From an uncultured Methylocystaceae bacterium (GTDB taxonomy: Bacteria; Pseudomonadota; Alphaproteobacteria; Rhizobiales; Beijerinckiaceae), in NCBI GenBank assembly GCA_937870755.1, contig CALMZV010000028.1, forward strand, positions 124,001 through 188,000: 64,000 nucleotides of DNA, in the 5' to 3' direction. The position numbers and the translations under genes are program-made. The notes under the pieces were generated by a model. The model did not search any database, was not told where the DNA came from, and saw only the letters and a list, made by a program, of their open reading frames with translations. The stretch's first letter is position 1. Each line of letters begins with the position of its first letter. Shown here one piece after another: positions 8,250 through 17,948 of the stretch.

Positions 8250-9083
8250 ATGGCCATGTTTGCTCGTCTCATGAGCGACGCCTGCCTTCTCACGACCTGG
8301 AACATCAATTCCGTGCGCCTGCGCTTGCCGCTGGTGGCGCGCTTCGTGCGCGAGCGCAATCCGGACATTCTGTGCCTGCAGGAGACCAAGTGTCGCGACA
8401 GCGAGTTTCCGTTCTCGGGGCTCCGGGAACTCGGATACGAGCACATCGAGATTCACGGCCAGAAGGGATACCACGGCGTTGCAGTGGCTTCGCGCCGGCC
8501 GCTCGGTCCCGCGCACCGGCGCGACTTTTGCGGAAAAGGGGATTCGCGCCATATCGGCGTTTCGTTCTCGCTGGGCGCGCGAACGATCGATCTTCACAAC
8601 ATGTACGTTCCGGCCGGCGGTTACGAGCCCGACCGCGCGATCAATCCAAAATTCGGGCACAAGCTCGATTTTCTCGATGAGATGGCGGCCTGGTGCAAGG
8701 CCGCGGATACCGGGGCGCGCGACTGCATATTGGTCGGCGACCTGAACGTGGCGCCGCTCGAAACGGACGTATGGAATCACAAGGCGATGCTGACCGTGGT
8801 CAGTCACACGCCGATCGAAGTCGAAAAAATGAATCGTGTCATCCGGCAAGGCGGATGGATCGACGTCATGCGAAAGTTCGTGCCGCCCGAGAAGCGGCTT
8901 TTTTCGTGGTGGAGCTACCGGTCCCCGGACTGGCTGACGGCTGACAAGGGCCGAAGGCTCGACCATGTCTGGACCAGCCAATCGCTGGCGGACGCTGTTG
9001 CGGCCATGGATGTCCTGAAAGAAGCGCGCGGCTGGGAGCGCCCGTCGGACCACGCGCCCGTAACCGTGCTCTTGAAGGCCTGA
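8250..9083 (+). CDS. xthA: exodeoxyribonuclease III
   Basis: A 277-residue member of the endonuclease/exonuclease/phosphatase fold with the ExoIII motifs: TWNINSVR near 16-23, metal-binding E45 in LQETKC, D164 and N166 in GDLNVAP, and the D267-H268 pair in RPSDHAPV. It cuts DNA 5' of abasic sites and removes 3' blocking groups in base excision repair. Three in-frame ATGs exist (8250, 8256, 8271); the last gives the shortest family-like N-terminus, and none has a strong ribosome site, so the start is uncertain by up to seven codons. It is convergent with the next gene, three bases apart. Confidence 0.93.
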   Translation: MAMFARLMSDACLLTTWNINSVRLRLPLVARFVRERNPDILCLQETKCRDSEFPFSGLRELGYEHIEIHGQKGYHGVAVASRRPLGPAHRRDFCGKGDSRHIGVSFSLGARTIDLHNMYVPAGGYEPDRAINPKFGHKLDFLDEMAAWCKAADTGARDCILVGDLNVAPLETDVWNHKAMLTVVSHTPIEVEKMNRVIRQGGWIDVMRKFVPPEKRLFSWWSYRSPDWLTADKGRRLDHVWTSQSLADAVAAMDVLKEARGWERPSDHAPVTVLLKA

Positions 9084-9086
9084 ACG

Positions 9087-9533
9087 CTATTTCGCGGCCA
9101 GCGGCGTGAGTTGGCCGGCAAAGTCGCTCAGTCGGCCCGCCAGCGCCTTGCGGATCGCTTCCGCGCTGCGGGGGTACTCCACCAGCACGCGATGGAACAG
9201 CGTGCGCGCGATGAAAAAGATGGTCGAGGGCTCACGCGCGACCATCGAGCCGCTGATTTCGCTCTCGCAGATGAGCGCGATCTCCCCGATGAGCGCCGGC
9301 GCCGCCAGCACGCGCACCGGCGCGCCGATCTGGTCGCGATTGTCGAATATCGCGACGCTGCCGCGCGTGAGAAGGCGACCCCCATGCATGCTCCCGGGGG
9401 CCCGAATCACGACATCGCCCGCGCGCAACAATTTCGTCTCGGCGGAGAAAGCGAGCAGACGCAATGCATCCGGCTCAAGCAACCGAAAGATCGGAATCTG
9501 CCGAAACAGTTTCAGGTCGTCCTCGAGCGCCAT
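9087..9533 (-). CDS. stand-alone cyclic-nucleotide-binding-fold protein
   Basis: A 148-residue protein that is essentially one cNMP-binding (CRP N-terminal) beta-barrel without a DNA-binding domain. The phosphate-binding cassette is recognisable as IGEIALICES at about 82-91, with G83 and E84, but the arginine that holds the cyclic phosphate in CRP-type domains is missing (the stretch continues EISGSMVA). Binding of cAMP or cGMP is therefore doubtful. ATG 9533 has GGGGA upstream; a second ATG at 9554 would overlap the previous gene. It lies eighteen bases downstream of a response-regulator-like gene, and the two are probably co-transcribed. Confidence 0.75.
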   Translation of the reverse strand: MALEDDLKLFRQIPIFRLLEPDALRLLAFSAETKLLRAGDVVIRAPGSMHGGRLLTRGSVAIFDNRDQIGAPVRVLAAPALIGEIALICESEISGSMVAREPSTIFFIARTLFHRVLVEYPRSAEAIRKALAGRLSDFAGQLTPLAAK

Positions 9534-9550
9534 CGCGATCCCCAGCCGTT

Positions 9551-10126
9551 TCATTCATCCATACGGGAAATCGACGACGACAGTCGATATCCACTCGCGG
9601 TCGTGAGAATGCGTTCCGGCGCGAGCGGATTTTTCTCCACCTTTCTGCGCAGGCGGTAGATGTGCGTTTCGAGCGTGTGGGTGTCGACGTCGGACCGGTA
9701 GTCCCACACGGCGTTCAGCAGGTCGTCGCGCGTCACGCCGGCTTCGCCGGCCTGCGACAGCAGGGACAGAATCGCGGCCTCCTTTTCCGTCAGCCTGCGA
9801 ACGGAGCCGTCCTCGAGGACATAGCTGCGGGCGATCGCGTCGAAGCCGGGCGGCGAGGGCGCGCATGATCCCCCCGCCCCCGCCGCCCGCCGCACGCGTT
9901 GCAGGAGGTCGCGGAAGCGGAAGGGTTTTTTCAGCTCTTCCGAGGAGTCCCCGGCGCAAACGACGATCGCACGCTTGCAGCCGCGGCTATCGGCGATGGC
10001 GACGGCGCATCCTTGGCCTGCCCGCACCAGTTCGAAATCCGGCATCGACTCGATCTGCTCCGCCAGGGCCGCGGCCAGCGATTCGTCGTGGGTTTCGAGG
10101 CCGATGCGTGTCGGAATGACGGCCAT
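9551..10126 (-). CDS. winged-helix response regulator with shortened receiver domain
   Basis: The 191-residue protein has a clear OmpR-type winged helix at about 93-187 (LTEKEAAILSLL, then DVDTHTLETHIYRLRRKVE and ASGYRL). The N-terminal ~80 residues look like a compressed receiver: a first strand with ETHDE in place of the usual acidic pair, a possible phospho-Asp D46 (VAIADS), and the conserved lysine-proline K67-P68. About thirty residues between strands 3 and 5 seem to be missing. No histidine kinase is adjacent. It is divergent from the L,D-transpeptidase-like gene, which it may control; that is inference. Confidence 0.72.
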   Translation of the reverse strand: MAVIPTRIGLETHDESLAAALAEQIESMPDFELVRAGQGCAVAIADSRGCKRAIVVCAGDSSEELKKPFRFRDLLQRVRRAAGAGGSCAPSPPGFDAIARSYVLEDGSVRRLTEKEAAILSLLSQAGEAGVTRDDLLNAVWDYRSDVDTHTLETHIYRLRRKVEKNPLAPERILTTASGYRLSSSISRMDE

Positions 10127-10189
10127 GTTTTCGTTTGCCTCGTCGAACGCGACGTGAAACCTCTGGAGAAGAATCAATTCTGACGGCCG

Positions 10190-10738
10190 GTGGCGGGCGT
10201 GTCTATATTTTCGAGACAGTACAATAAAAAGCCGGTGCGCAGGATTTGCGTCCGGCGAGTGTATGGCCGCGACATTCTGCAATCCGGGGCGTGGTCGATC
10301 CGCTGCGCGATCGGTCGGTCCGGGCGCACGATGCATAAGAAGGAGGGGGATGGCGCATCGCCGGTGGGCGAGTATGACATCCTTTCGTGGCGTTTGCGCG
10401 CGGTTGTCGGGGCGCCCAGGCCATGCGCGCCCTGGCGCGCGACGCGCGAGACGGACGGATGGTGCGACGATCCGGCGCACGGCGCCTACAATCGGGCGGT
10501 GGTTCTGCCGTTCCCGGCCTCGTGCGAAACGATGTGGCGCGACGACGGCAAGTATCACGCGGTTGGCGTGCTCGATTACAACGTTCGGCGACGGGCGAAG
10601 AGGCGCGGCAGCGCCATCTTCTTTCATATCTGCGACGACGATTATGCACCGACGGCCGGCTGCATCGCCATTCCGGCGCGCGAAATGCGCAAATTGCTGC
10701 CTCGCCTCGCGCGAACGACGAGGATCAGCATTGTCTGA
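10190..10738 (+). CDS. L,D-transpeptidase-like (YkuD fold) protein
   Basis: A protein of up to 182 residues with the YkuD catalytic signature: H146 in FFHICDDD and the nucleophile C158 in TAGCIAIP, plus the upstream SPVGEY motif near 58-62. Such enzymes form 3-3 crosslinks in peptidoglycan or anchor proteins to it. No signal peptide is evident in the frame, which is odd for a periplasmic enzyme, as in the short DUF-like YkuD proteins of other alphaproteobacteria. The start is uncertain: GTG codons at 10190, 10199 and 10235 are possible and none has a good ribosome site. It converges with yggS, leaving four bases between them. Confidence 0.75.
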   Translation: MAGVSIFSRQYNKKPVRRICVRRVYGRDILQSGAWSIRCAIGRSGRTMHKKEGDGASPVGEYDILSWRLRAVVGAPRPCAPWRATRETDGWCDDPAHGAYNRAVVLPFPASCETMWRDDGKYHAVGVLDYNVRRRAKRRGSAIFFHICDDDYAPTAGCIAIPAREMRKLLPRLARTTRISIV

Positions 10739-10742
10739 GAGG

Positions 10743-11426
10743 CTAGGAGCGCTCGCCGAATATGCCGGACCCGACTCGCACTTCGGTCGCGCCGAGCTGG
10801 ATGGCCCGCTCGAAATCAGAACTCATCCCCATCGATAGCCGGGTCAACCCGTTGCGCGCGGCGATTTTCGCCAGCAGCGCGAAATACGGAGAGGGCGGCT
10901 CGCCCAGAGGAGGAATGCACATCAGGCCGGCGATCCGCAGCCCGAACGCCTCGCGGCATTGGCGCAGGAACGCGTCGGCTTCCCCCGGCGCGACGCCCGC
11001 CTTTTGCGGCTCCTCTCCGATATTGACTTGCACGAAAAGCTCCGGCGCCTTGTTCTGGCGGTCGATCTCCTTGGCGAGCGCCTGTGCCAGTTTGGGTCGG
11101 TCCACCGTTTCGATGGCGTCGAACAGTTCGACGGCCTCCCTGACCTTGTTGGTCTGAAGCGGGCCGATCAGGCTCAGTCGCAAGTCGGGGAAGCGCTTGC
11201 GCAACTCCGGCCATTTCGCCTCGGCTTCCTGCACGCGATTCTCGCCGAAATGCCTATGCCCTGCCTCGAGAATTGACTGTATGCGATTTTTGTCGATCGT
11301 TTTTGTCACACAAACAAGTCGGACGACATCAGTTTTGCGGCCCACGCTTTCGATGGCTCGCACGATCGATTTGCGCACGGTCGCCAGGCGATCGAGATCG
11401 TTGGATACGGGGGGCTGCGCGGTCAT
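10743..11426 (-). CDS. yggS: YggS/PLPBP family pyridoxal-phosphate homeostasis protein
   Basis: A 227-residue single-domain PLP protein with the alanine-racemase-like TIM barrel. The Schiff-base lysine is K42 in VCVTKTI, and [17 protein letters not shown] and the C-terminal LSMGMS..F motif are present. The family buffers free PLP and affects amino-acid and keto-acid balance; no enzyme reaction is established. The ATG at 11426 is preferred over 11441 because the GGAGG that precedes it overlaps that upstream ATG. It is divergent from leuS across 99 bases. Confidence 0.93.
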   Translation of the reverse strand: MTAQPPVSNDLDRLATVRKSIVRAIESVGRKTDVVRLVCVTKTIDKNRIQSILEAGHRHFGENRVQEAEAKWPELRKRFPDLRLSLIGPLQTNKVREAVELFDAIETVDRPKLAQALAKEIDRQNKAPELFVQVNIGEEPQKAGVAPGEADAFLRQCREAFGLRIAGLMCIPPLGEPPSPYFALLAKIAARNGLTRLSMGMSSDFERAIQLGATEVRVGSGIFGERS

Positions 11427-11525
11427 AGAAGAAACCTCCATCGATTGTTTTTCGCGATGTTGACCCCGCTCGTCAAATCAGGCTCATTGCCGCCGAACCG
11501 CTGTCATTTTCAGAGTTTTTGGCCC

Positions 11526-14144
11526 ATGCGACCCGACCGCTACAACCCGCGCGAATCCGAACCGTTCTGGCAGCGCGCCTGGGAGGAAAGCGGCATTTTC
11601 CACTCGCGCAACGACGATCCGCGCCCGAAATACTATGTGCTGGAGATGTTTCCCTATCCGTCGGGGCGCATCCACATGGGCCACGTTCGCAATTACGCGA
11701 TGGGCGACGTGGTGGCGCGCTATATGCGGGCGCGCGGGCGCAACGTTCTGCATCCCATGGGATGGGACGCATTCGGCATGCCTGCGGAAAACGCCGCCAT
11801 GCAGAGCGGCGCGCATCCGGCCGTCTGGACGTATGCGAACATAGACACCATGCGACGCCAGTTGAAGTCGATGGGCCTGTCGCTCGATTGGTCGCGCGAA
11901 GTGGCGACTTGCGATCCGCGCTATTACAAGCACCAGCAGAAGATGTTTCTGGATTTTTACAAAGCCGGACTCGTCGATCGCAAGACCGCCAAGGTCAACT
12001 GGGATCCTGTCGACCAGACGGTGCTCGCCAACGAGCAGGTGATCGACGGCCGCGGCTGGCGCTCCGGCGCGCCCGTCGAGCAGCGCGACTTGACCCAATG
12101 GTTCTTCAAGATCACCGATTTCGCGGAGTCGCTCCTGTCCGGTCTTGATACGCTCGAGCGCTGGCCCGAGAAGGTGCGGCTGATGCAGCGCAACTGGATC
12201 GGCCGGTCCGAGGGCCTGCTGATGCGGTTCGCGATCTCGGGCGATGGCCCCTCTTCCATGGTCGAGGTTTTCACGACCCGTCCGGATACGATATTCGGAG
12301 CTTCTTTTGTTGGTCTGGCGATGGATCACCCGATCGTTCGCGCACTGGCGGAAAAACGGCCGGAACTCGCCGCGTTCTGCGACATGTGCCGGCGCACCGG
12401 AACGTCGACCGCCGACATCGAGACGGCTGAAAAGCAGGGCTTCGACCTCGGGATCGCGGCTGACCATCCTTTCCTGGACAACGTGCGACTGCCGATCTAC
12501 GCGACCAATTTCGTGCTGATGGACTACGGAACGGGCGCGATCTTCGGTTGTCCCGCACATGACCAGCGCGATTTCGATTTCGCCAGCAAATACGCGTTGC
12601 CGATCGTTCCGGTAATTTGTCCGCCGGGCGTCGAACCGAAGGACGTGTCGGTCGCCGAGGGGCCTTATACCGGCGATGGCCTGTTGTTCAATTCGCACTT
12701 TCTCGACGGCAAGACGGTCGACGCCGCCAAGGACGAGATCGCGGCAAGACTTGAGGCGCGCCGGATCGACGGCGCGCCGCAGGGCGTCAGACGCGTCAAC
12801 TACAAGCTGCGCGATTGGGGCGTCTCGCGCCAGCGCTACTGGGGCTGCCCGATTCCGATGATTCATTGCGACGCCTGCGGCGTCGTGCCGGTTCCCGAGA
12901 AGAGCCTTCCGGTCGAGCTGCCGCAGGATGTCGAGTTCGATCGTCCCGGCAATCCCCTCGACCGGCATCCGACATGGAAGCATGTGGCGTGTCCCACGTG
13001 CGGCAAGCCCGCCCGTCGCGAAACCGACACCATGGACACGTTCGTCGACTCGTCCTGGTATTTCGCGCGTTTCACCGACCCGTGGAACGAAGCGGCGCCG
13101 ACCACCGCAAGCGCGATTTCGAACTGGTTGCCTGTCGATCAGTATATCGGCGGCATCGAGCACGCCATTCTGCACCTTCTCTACTCGCGCTTCTTCATGC
13201 GTGGCATGAAGGCGACCGGTCACGCCGACATCGAGGAACCGTTCGCCGGCTTGTTCACGCAGGGCATGGTTGTTCACGAGACTTACCGCGGCGCAACCGG
13301 GTGGCTGTCGCCGGCCGACGTCCGGATTGAGCAAACCGCCGAAGGTCGGCGGGCGTTTTCGTTAAGCGACAAAGGGGAAGTCGAGATCGGCTCCATCGAG
13401 AAAATGTCGAAGTCGAAGCGCAACACCGTCGATCCAGACGAAATCATCGGCTCGTTCGGCGCAGATGCGGCGCGCTGGTTCATGCTTTCGGATTCGCCGC
13501 CGGAAGGCGATGTGATCTGGTCCGAAGAAGGCGTGCAGGGCGTCGCCCGCTTCATGCAGCGCATCTGGCGGACGGTGGGCGAGCTTGGAAATATCGCCGC
13601 GCCCGTCGGCGCGCCTCTACCCGCGACGCTCGGTCCGGATGCGTTCGCCCTGCGCAAGGCGACGCATCAGGCGTTGGCGAAGGTGGAGGACGATATTGTT
13701 CGTCTGCGGTTCAATCGCTGCGTCGCCCACGCGAACGAGTTCGTGAACCGCCTGGGCCAGGCGATCGGCGCGATTACGACCGACCAGGTTGGCGCCGACC
13801 TCGCCTTCGCGGCGCGCGAGGCGGCCGAGGCGCTCGCGCATCTGGTGGCGCCGATGATGCCGCATCTGGCCGAGGCGTGCTGGCGGGACCTGGGGCACGC
13901 AGAATTCATCTCCAGCGCCGCCTGGCCGGTCGCGGACCGCGATCTGGTGCGCGAGGATATGATTTTGCTGCCGGTTCAGGTAAATGGAAAGAAGCGCGAC
14001 GAGGTGCTTGCGCCGCGTGGCGCGGACACGGCGACAGTCGAGGGGTTGGCGCTGGCGAGCGAGGCCGTGCAGCGCGCGCTCGAGGGCAGGCCCGTCAAGC
14101 GTGTGGTGGTCGTGCCGGGAAGGATCGTCAATGTTGTCATTTAG
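11526..14144 (+). CDS. leuS: leucyl-tRNA synthetase
   Basis: The 872-residue class I synthetase has the signature HMGH at 50-53 within [12 protein letters not shown] and KMSKS at 626-630. The connective editing domain between them carries the expected TTRPDT-type motif ([11 protein letters not shown]). It charges tRNA-Leu and hydrolyses mischarged products. The start MRPDRYNP corresponds to the family's usual N-terminus, so the frame upstream to 11445 is left out. The 3' end overlaps the start of lptE by fourteen bases, so leuS, lptE and holA form one translationally linked operon. Confidence 0.97.
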   Translation: MRPDRYNPRESEPFWQRAWEESGIFHSRNDDPRPKYYVLEMFPYPSGRIHMGHVRNYAMGDVVARYMRARGRNVLHPMGWDAFGMPAENAAMQSGAHPAVWTYANIDTMRRQLKSMGLSLDWSREVATCDPRYYKHQQKMFLDFYKAGLVDRKTAKVNWDPVDQTVLANEQVIDGRGWRSGAPVEQRDLTQWFFKITDFAESLLSGLDTLERWPEKVRLMQRNWIGRSEGLLMRFAISGDGPSSMVEVFTTRPDTIFGASFVGLAMDHPIVRALAEKRPELAAFCDMCRRTGTSTADIETAEKQGFDLGIAADHPFLDNVRLPIYATNFVLMDYGTGAIFGCPAHDQRDFDFASKYALPIVPVICPPGVEPKDVSVAEGPYTGDGLLFNSHFLDGKTVDAAKDEIAARLEARRIDGAPQGVRRVNYKLRDWGVSRQRYWGCPIPMIHCDACGVVPVPEKSLPVELPQDVEFDRPGNPLDRHPTWKHVACPTCGKPARRETDTMDTFVDSSWYFARFTDPWNEAAPTTASAISNWLPVDQYIGGIEHAILHLLYSRFFMRGMKATGHADIEEPFAGLFTQGMVVHETYRGATGWLSPADVRIEQTAEGRRAFSLSDKGEVEIGSIEKMSKSKRNTVDPDEIIGSFGADAARWFMLSDSPPEGDVIWSEEGVQGVARFMQRIWRTVGELGNIAAPVGAPLPATLGPDAFALRKATHQALAKVEDDIVRLRFNRCVAHANEFVNRLGQAIGAITTDQVGADLAFAAREAAEALAHLVAPMMPHLAEACWRDLGHAEFISSAAWPVADRDLVREDMILLPVQVNGKKRDEVLAPRGADTATVEGLALASEAVQRALEGRPVKRVVVVPGRIVNVVI

Positions 14145-14649
14145 ACGCACGCTTCTGGCAAAACTCGGGTTGGTTGCGGCGACCTCGGTTGCGCTCGGAG
14201 GGTGTGTCGAGCCCCTTTACGGTTCGCTTGGCGCCGGTGTGCTCGAGCGCGAGCTGCAGGCGATCAAGGTCGAGCCCATCCCGGACCGGTTCGGGCACTA
14301 TGTCGCGCAGGAGTTGATCTTTGCGTTGAACGGCTCTGGCGCCGCCGTAGCGCCGCGATACAGGCTTGTGGTGACGTTGAAGCAGCGTGTGCAATCGCCG
14401 ATTGTCGACACGGTGACGTCGCGCGCAACGTCCGCTTCGCTCGTGGCGGACGCCGGCTATGCGCTCTTCCCGGTCGGCGGCGGGCCATCCATCGCGGAAG
14501 GCGTCGCATTCAGCGTTGCGAGTTACGACCGGTTCAGCCAGCGGATTTCGAACGTGCGCGCGGCGCGCGACGCCGAAATTCGGGACGCGAAGGCGATCGC
14601 GGAGCAGATCCGCAATCAGATCGCAGCGCGCCTTGCCGCTCATCGCTGA
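14131..14649 (+). CDS. lptE: LPS assembly lipoprotein LptE
   Basis: A 172-residue lipoprotein: a signal peptide with lipobox LGGC placing the lipidated cysteine at C25, then CVEPLYG, typical of alphaproteobacterial LptE (often annotated only as lipoprotein). LptE plugs the LptD barrel and helps deliver lipopolysaccharide to the outer surface. It begins within the last codons of leuS and its stop lies immediately before the holA start, as in many alphaproteobacteria. Sequence conservation in this family is low, so the call leans on lipobox, size and position between leuS and holA. Confidence 0.85.
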   Translation: MLSFRRTLLAKLGLVAATSVALGGCVEPLYGSLGAGVLERELQAIKVEPIPDRFGHYVAQELIFALNGSGAAVAPRYRLVVTLKQRVQSPIVDTVTSRATSASLVADAGYALFPVGGGPSIAEGVAFSVASYDRFSQRISNVRAARDAEIRDAKAIAEQIRNQIAARLAAHR

Positions 14650-15633
14650 ATGCCAACGCTGTCGGCAAAAGCGTTCCAGGAGTTGCTGGGCGGCGGACTG
14701 CCGCGCGGCGCCATTGTGGCGCTGCACGGTGCGAACGAAACGCTCAAGAGCGACCTTCTGAAATCCATCTATCGTTCGATGGATGTCGACCCGCACGATC
14801 CTTTCCGGGTCGTTCGGCTGGAAAACACCGATCTGGATTCCGATTCTGCCCGGCTGGCCGACGAATTGACGGCGATCTCGATGTTTGGGGGAAGCCGTCT
14901 GGTCGTTGCGCACTGCGCCGCGCGTCGTATGGCGGAGCGCGCCGAATTGGCGCTTTCGCTACCGCGAGGGGAATGCGTGCTGGCGCTGAGCAGCGGCGCT
15001 TTGAGCGAGGGACAGGACCTGCGTTCGCTTGCAGGGGCCCATCGCGACATTCTCGAAATTGAATGCGCGGAGGAAGCCGCCGGCGATTTTCGCGCGTTCG
15101 TCGTGGCGGAGCTTGCGCGCAGGGATGTGACATTGGACGCCGCAGCGCTCGACACGTTTTTGCAGCTCGTCGGCGAGGATCGCCCTGCCGCGCGCGCGGA
15201 GATCGAAAAGGCGTGCTGTTATCTGGGCGCGCCGGGATCGCTGACGAGCGATGAAATCGTCGCGGTCGTTGCGGACGGGGCCGGCTTCGTCGCCGGCGAA
15301 ATCGCCAAGGCTGCGGTCGCCGGTCGCCTCACTGACATCGCCCGTGGACTTGACGAAATGGACGCGAGCGGCGCCGATCCGCAACAGGCCCTGATGGCCG
15401 CAAGCTGGCAGTGCGCAAATTTGTACAGAGGCAAGCTCAAGCGCTGGGCTTTCGCCGACCGCGGCACGGCCCGCAATCTGTCTGAAGCCGAGCTGCGTCA
15501 GATTATGGGCTCCCTCAACGAAGCTGTGCTGCGCGCGCGTCGGGATTCGACCGTCGGGGCCGTGGCTTCGCGGCACGCCTTGTTGGCGCTTGCGCGAACC
15601 GTAGACGCCAAGGCCCGTAAGAGCCGTCGTTGA
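14650..15633 (+). CDS. holA: DNA polymerase III subunit delta
   Basis: A 327-residue clamp-loader subunit with the degenerate ATPase fold of HolA: the P-loop position reads HGANETLKS without a proper Walker A, as expected for delta, which does not hydrolyse ATP. LENTDLDSD, LSSGAL and the C-terminal ALLALARTVD are family-like. Delta opens the beta clamp ring. It starts directly after the lptE stop and ends one base from the convergent parB stop, so the transcripts must overlap or terminate inside each other; no hairpin is visible there. Confidence 0.92.
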   Translation: MPTLSAKAFQELLGGGLPRGAIVALHGANETLKSDLLKSIYRSMDVDPHDPFRVVRLENTDLDSDSARLADELTAISMFGGSRLVVAHCAARRMAERAELALSLPRGECVLALSSGALSEGQDLRSLAGAHRDILEIECAEEAAGDFRAFVVAELARRDVTLDAAALDTFLQLVGEDRPAARAEIEKACCYLGAPGSLTSDEIVAVVADGAGFVAGEIAKAAVAGRLTDIARGLDEMDASGADPQQALMAASWQCANLYRGKLKRWAFADRGTARNLSEAELRQIMGSLNEAVLRARRDSTVGAVASRHALLALARTVDAKARKSRR

Positions 15634-15634
15634 T

Positions 15635-16519
15635 CTAGGACGTGGCAGCCATGAGGCGGCTGCATATGAGGTCCAGCTGTTCGAGGTTTTTATACTTCAG
15701 CTCCAACGCGCCGCCCTCCCCTGAAGCGCGGATCGTGGCCGAAAGGCCCAAGGCGTCGGACAGTTTGCGTTCGAGAGCCCGGGTGTCCGGATCAACCTCC
15801 ATCTGAGCCTTTCTTCGTCCCTGCCGGGCTTTCGGCGCGCCCTTGGCTTCGTCCTGAGCGATGCGCTCAACATCACGAACTGTCAGACCTTTTTGTATGA
15901 TACTTTCTGCAACAGCGTCTGGCCGCTCGACCGCCAGTAGGGCGCGCGCATGACCGGAGGAAATTTTTCCCTGCCTGAGCAATGACTTAGAATTATCGGG
16001 CAATTTCGTAAGACGCACCATGTTGGCGACGTGGCTACGGCTCTTGCCGATCGCCGCCGCGATATCCGCATGGGAATATCCATATTCTTCAGCGAGCCGT
16101 TCATATCCCGCAGCCTCCTCCAAAGGATTGAGGTCCGCGCGCTGAACGTTCTCGATAATCGCCAGTTCGAGCGCCTCCTTGTCGGTTGCGCTCACGACGA
16201 CGATTGGCACTTCGTGCAACCCGGCCCGCTGCGCGGCGCGCCAACGGCGTTCGCCAGCGATGATTTCGTAGGCATCGGCCAGCGTGGGCGACGAACGCAC
16301 GACGATGGGCTGAAGAATGCCCCTCTGACGGATCGACGACACGAGATCTTCCAGATCCGCCTCGTCAAAGTCCTTGCGCGGGTTGTGACTGTTCGGGCGC
16401 AAAAATTCAACCGGCGCCTTGCGCTGCGCACCGCGCGGCACATGGACTTCCACATCGTCGTTGGATGCGCCGAGCAACGCGGCTAGGCCACGCCCAAGAC
16501 GTTTCGGCTCTTCCACCAT
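15635..16519 (-). CDS. parB: chromosome partitioning protein ParB (CTPase)
   Basis: 294 residues with the ParB layout: N-terminal LGRGLAALLG (8-17), which binds ParA; CTP-binding boxes including GERRWRA (89-95) and ENVQRADL (123-130); a helix-turn-helix near 148-170 (ADIAAAIGKSRSHVAN) for parS; and a C-terminal dimerisation domain. It loads at parS and spreads as a CTP-dependent clamp to segregate origins. It lies twelve bases downstream of parA, its operon partner. Two parS-like sites are nearby within rsmG and at the mnmG start. Confidence 0.97.
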   Translation of the reverse strand: MVEEPKRLGRGLAALLGASNDDVEVHVPRGAQRKAPVEFLRPNSHNPRKDFDEADLEDLVSSIRQRGILQPIVVRSSPTLADAYEIIAGERRWRAAQRAGLHEVPIVVVSATDKEALELAIIENVQRADLNPLEEAAGYERLAEEYGYSHADIAAAIGKSRSHVANMVRLTKLPDNSKSLLRQGKISSGHARALLAVERPDAVAESIIQKGLTVRDVERIAQDEAKGAPKARQGRRKAQMEVDPDTRALERKLSDALGLSATIRASGEGGALELKYKNLEQLDLICSRLMAATS

Positions 16520-16531
16520 GATCGTTCCGGC

Positions 16532-17329
16532 CTAGGCCGCCCTGATTTGACGTTCCCGTTGGATGATTTCGGACGCAAGCCGCAGGTAGGCTTGGCTGCC
16601 GGCGCATTTGAGGTCGTAAAGCAACGCAGGCTTGCCATGCGACGGCGCTTCGGACACCCGCACATTGCGCGGTATCACCGTGTCGTAAACCTTATCCCCC
16701 ATATGCCCGCGCACGTCCGCCACAACCTGGGTCGCCAAATTGTTGCGCGGATCGAACATGGTCAGGACGATGCCGTGAATCGTGAGGCGCGGATTGAGAG
16801 ATTTTCGCACCTGCTCCACGGTCGAGAGCAACTGCGAAAGCCCTTCCAATGCGAAGAATTCGCATTGCAGGGGCACAACGACGCTGTCTGACGCTGCGAG
16901 GGCGTTAATCGTCAGAAGATTTAAAGAGGGGGGGCAATCGATCAAGACATAAGAGAACGGCCGCCCATCCTCTACGGGCAGATCGCCAACCTGCGCCAAA
17001 GCTTTCTTGATCCGGGCCGTACGGTCAGAGGTCGCTGCGATTTCCAGCTCAACGCCCAGGAGATCGAGGGTCGACGGCGCGATCCACAATCGGGGAACAG
17101 ATGTCGGAACAACCGCTTCCGAAAGAGGATGATCCCCCACAATGACATCATAAGTGGAGACGAGGCGGCTTTTTCGATCAATACCCAGTCCGGTGGACGC
17201 ATTTCCCTGCGGGTCGAGATCGACAATCAGAACACGCTCGCCAATCGCTGCCAGCGCCGTGCCCAGATTGATCGCGGTTGTGGTCTTTCCTACACCGCCT
17301 TTTTGATTGGCCAAGGCGAGCACGCGCAT
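16532..17329 (-). CDS. parA: chromosome partitioning ATPase ParA
   Basis: The 265-residue protein opens with the deviant Walker A of ParA/MinD ATPases, KGGVGKTTT at 10-18, followed by VDLDPQGNAS and DCPPSLNLLT. It forms an ATP-dependent gradient on the nucleoid that pulls ParB-parS complexes apart. ATG 17329 has AAAGGA seven bases upstream and gives the standard MRVLALANQKGG start; the open frame extends further but would run into rsmG. It follows rsmG by 28 bases in the order mnmG-rsmG-parA-parB, the classic near-origin arrangement. Confidence 0.97.
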   Translation of the reverse strand: MRVLALANQKGGVGKTTTAINLGTALAAIGERVLIVDLDPQGNASTGLGIDRKSRLVSTYDVIVGDHPLSEAVVPTSVPRLWIAPSTLDLLGVELEIAATSDRTARIKKALAQVGDLPVEDGRPFSYVLIDCPPSLNLLTINALAASDSVVVPLQCEFFALEGLSQLLSTVEQVRKSLNPRLTIHGIVLTMFDPRNNLATQVVADVRGHMGDKVYDTVIPRNVRVSEAPSHGKPALLYDLKCAGSQAYLRLASEIIQRERQIRAA

Positions 17330-17357
17330 CGCTATATCCTTTTGCCGAGTCCGTCGG

Positions 17358-17948
17358 CTACAAAGCCAGCTCCACCGTCGCCACATATCCCAGTTCATTC
17401 GTGGGGCTGCGGTCAACCTTCAATAAAAAATTACTAGATATTGTGAGTGCGGTCAATTCATCCTCTATATTTTGACCCTTCAAAAACACACATTTTGCCC
17501 CGCATCGGATCCTTCGATCGCATATTTCGATCAAACTGCGCAGCGGGGCCATAGCCCGGGATGTAATGATGTTCGGAGCGATCGCGTCAAGCACGTCTTC
17601 GGCTCTGGCAACATGAATTTCGGCGCGAGCGCCTGTTTCACGTGAAACTTCTCTCAAGAACGCCGCCTTGCGCCGATCTGCCTCGATGAGATGCGTGACG
17701 GCGCCTGGATGGGGCTTCTGCAGCAGGGCCACAATCATGCCCGGAAATCCGGCGCCCGACCCAAGATCGGCCCAACGAGCGTCAAGAGGTGCAAACTGTA
17801 CAACCGCACTCGAATCCTCGAAATGGCGAGCGCGCATCGCTGAAACGGTACTGGGTCCAATGAGATTTATGCGCCTTTGCCAGCGCCGGAGGAGGCCCGC
17901 GTAAATCGCGAGCTCGGCTTCTATCGAGGCGAGAGAAACCTCGGTCAT
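17358..17948 (-). CDS. rsmG: 16S rRNA (guanine-527-N7)-methyltransferase RsmG
   Basis: A 196-residue SAM-dependent methyltransferase with the binding motif WADLGSGAGFPGM and the downstream EADRRKAAFLREV typical of RsmG (GidB). It methylates G527 in the 530 loop; loss gives low-level streptomycin resistance in other bacteria. Its ATG overlaps the mnmG stop (ATGA), so translation is coupled. A 16-bp parS-like palindrome lies inside the gene and encodes part of REVSRETGA. Confidence 0.95.
   Translation of the reverse strand: MTEVSLASIEAELAIYAGLLRRWQRRINLIGPSTVSAMRARHFEDSSAVVQFAPLDARWADLGSGAGFPGMIVALLQKPHPGAVTHLIEADRRKAAFLREVSRETGARAEIHVARAEDVLDAIAPNIITSRAMAPLRSLIEICDRRIRCGAKCVFLKGQNIEDELTALTISSNFLLKVDRSPTNELGYVATVELAL
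17634..17649. promoter_or_regulatory. parS-like ParB-binding site 1
   Basis: TGTTTCACGTGAAACT matches the near-universal bacterial parS TGTTTCACGTGAAACA at 15 of 16 positions, with only the outermost base different. It is inside rsmG, about 300 bases from the parA start, where chromosomal parS sites are commonly found. Confidence 0.88.

Noticed and set aside
9551-9554. Start of the cNMP-fold gene at 9554, overlapping the response regulator stop
   Set aside because: The ATG at 9533 has a better ribosome site and fits the domain start; the extra seven residues are not family-like.
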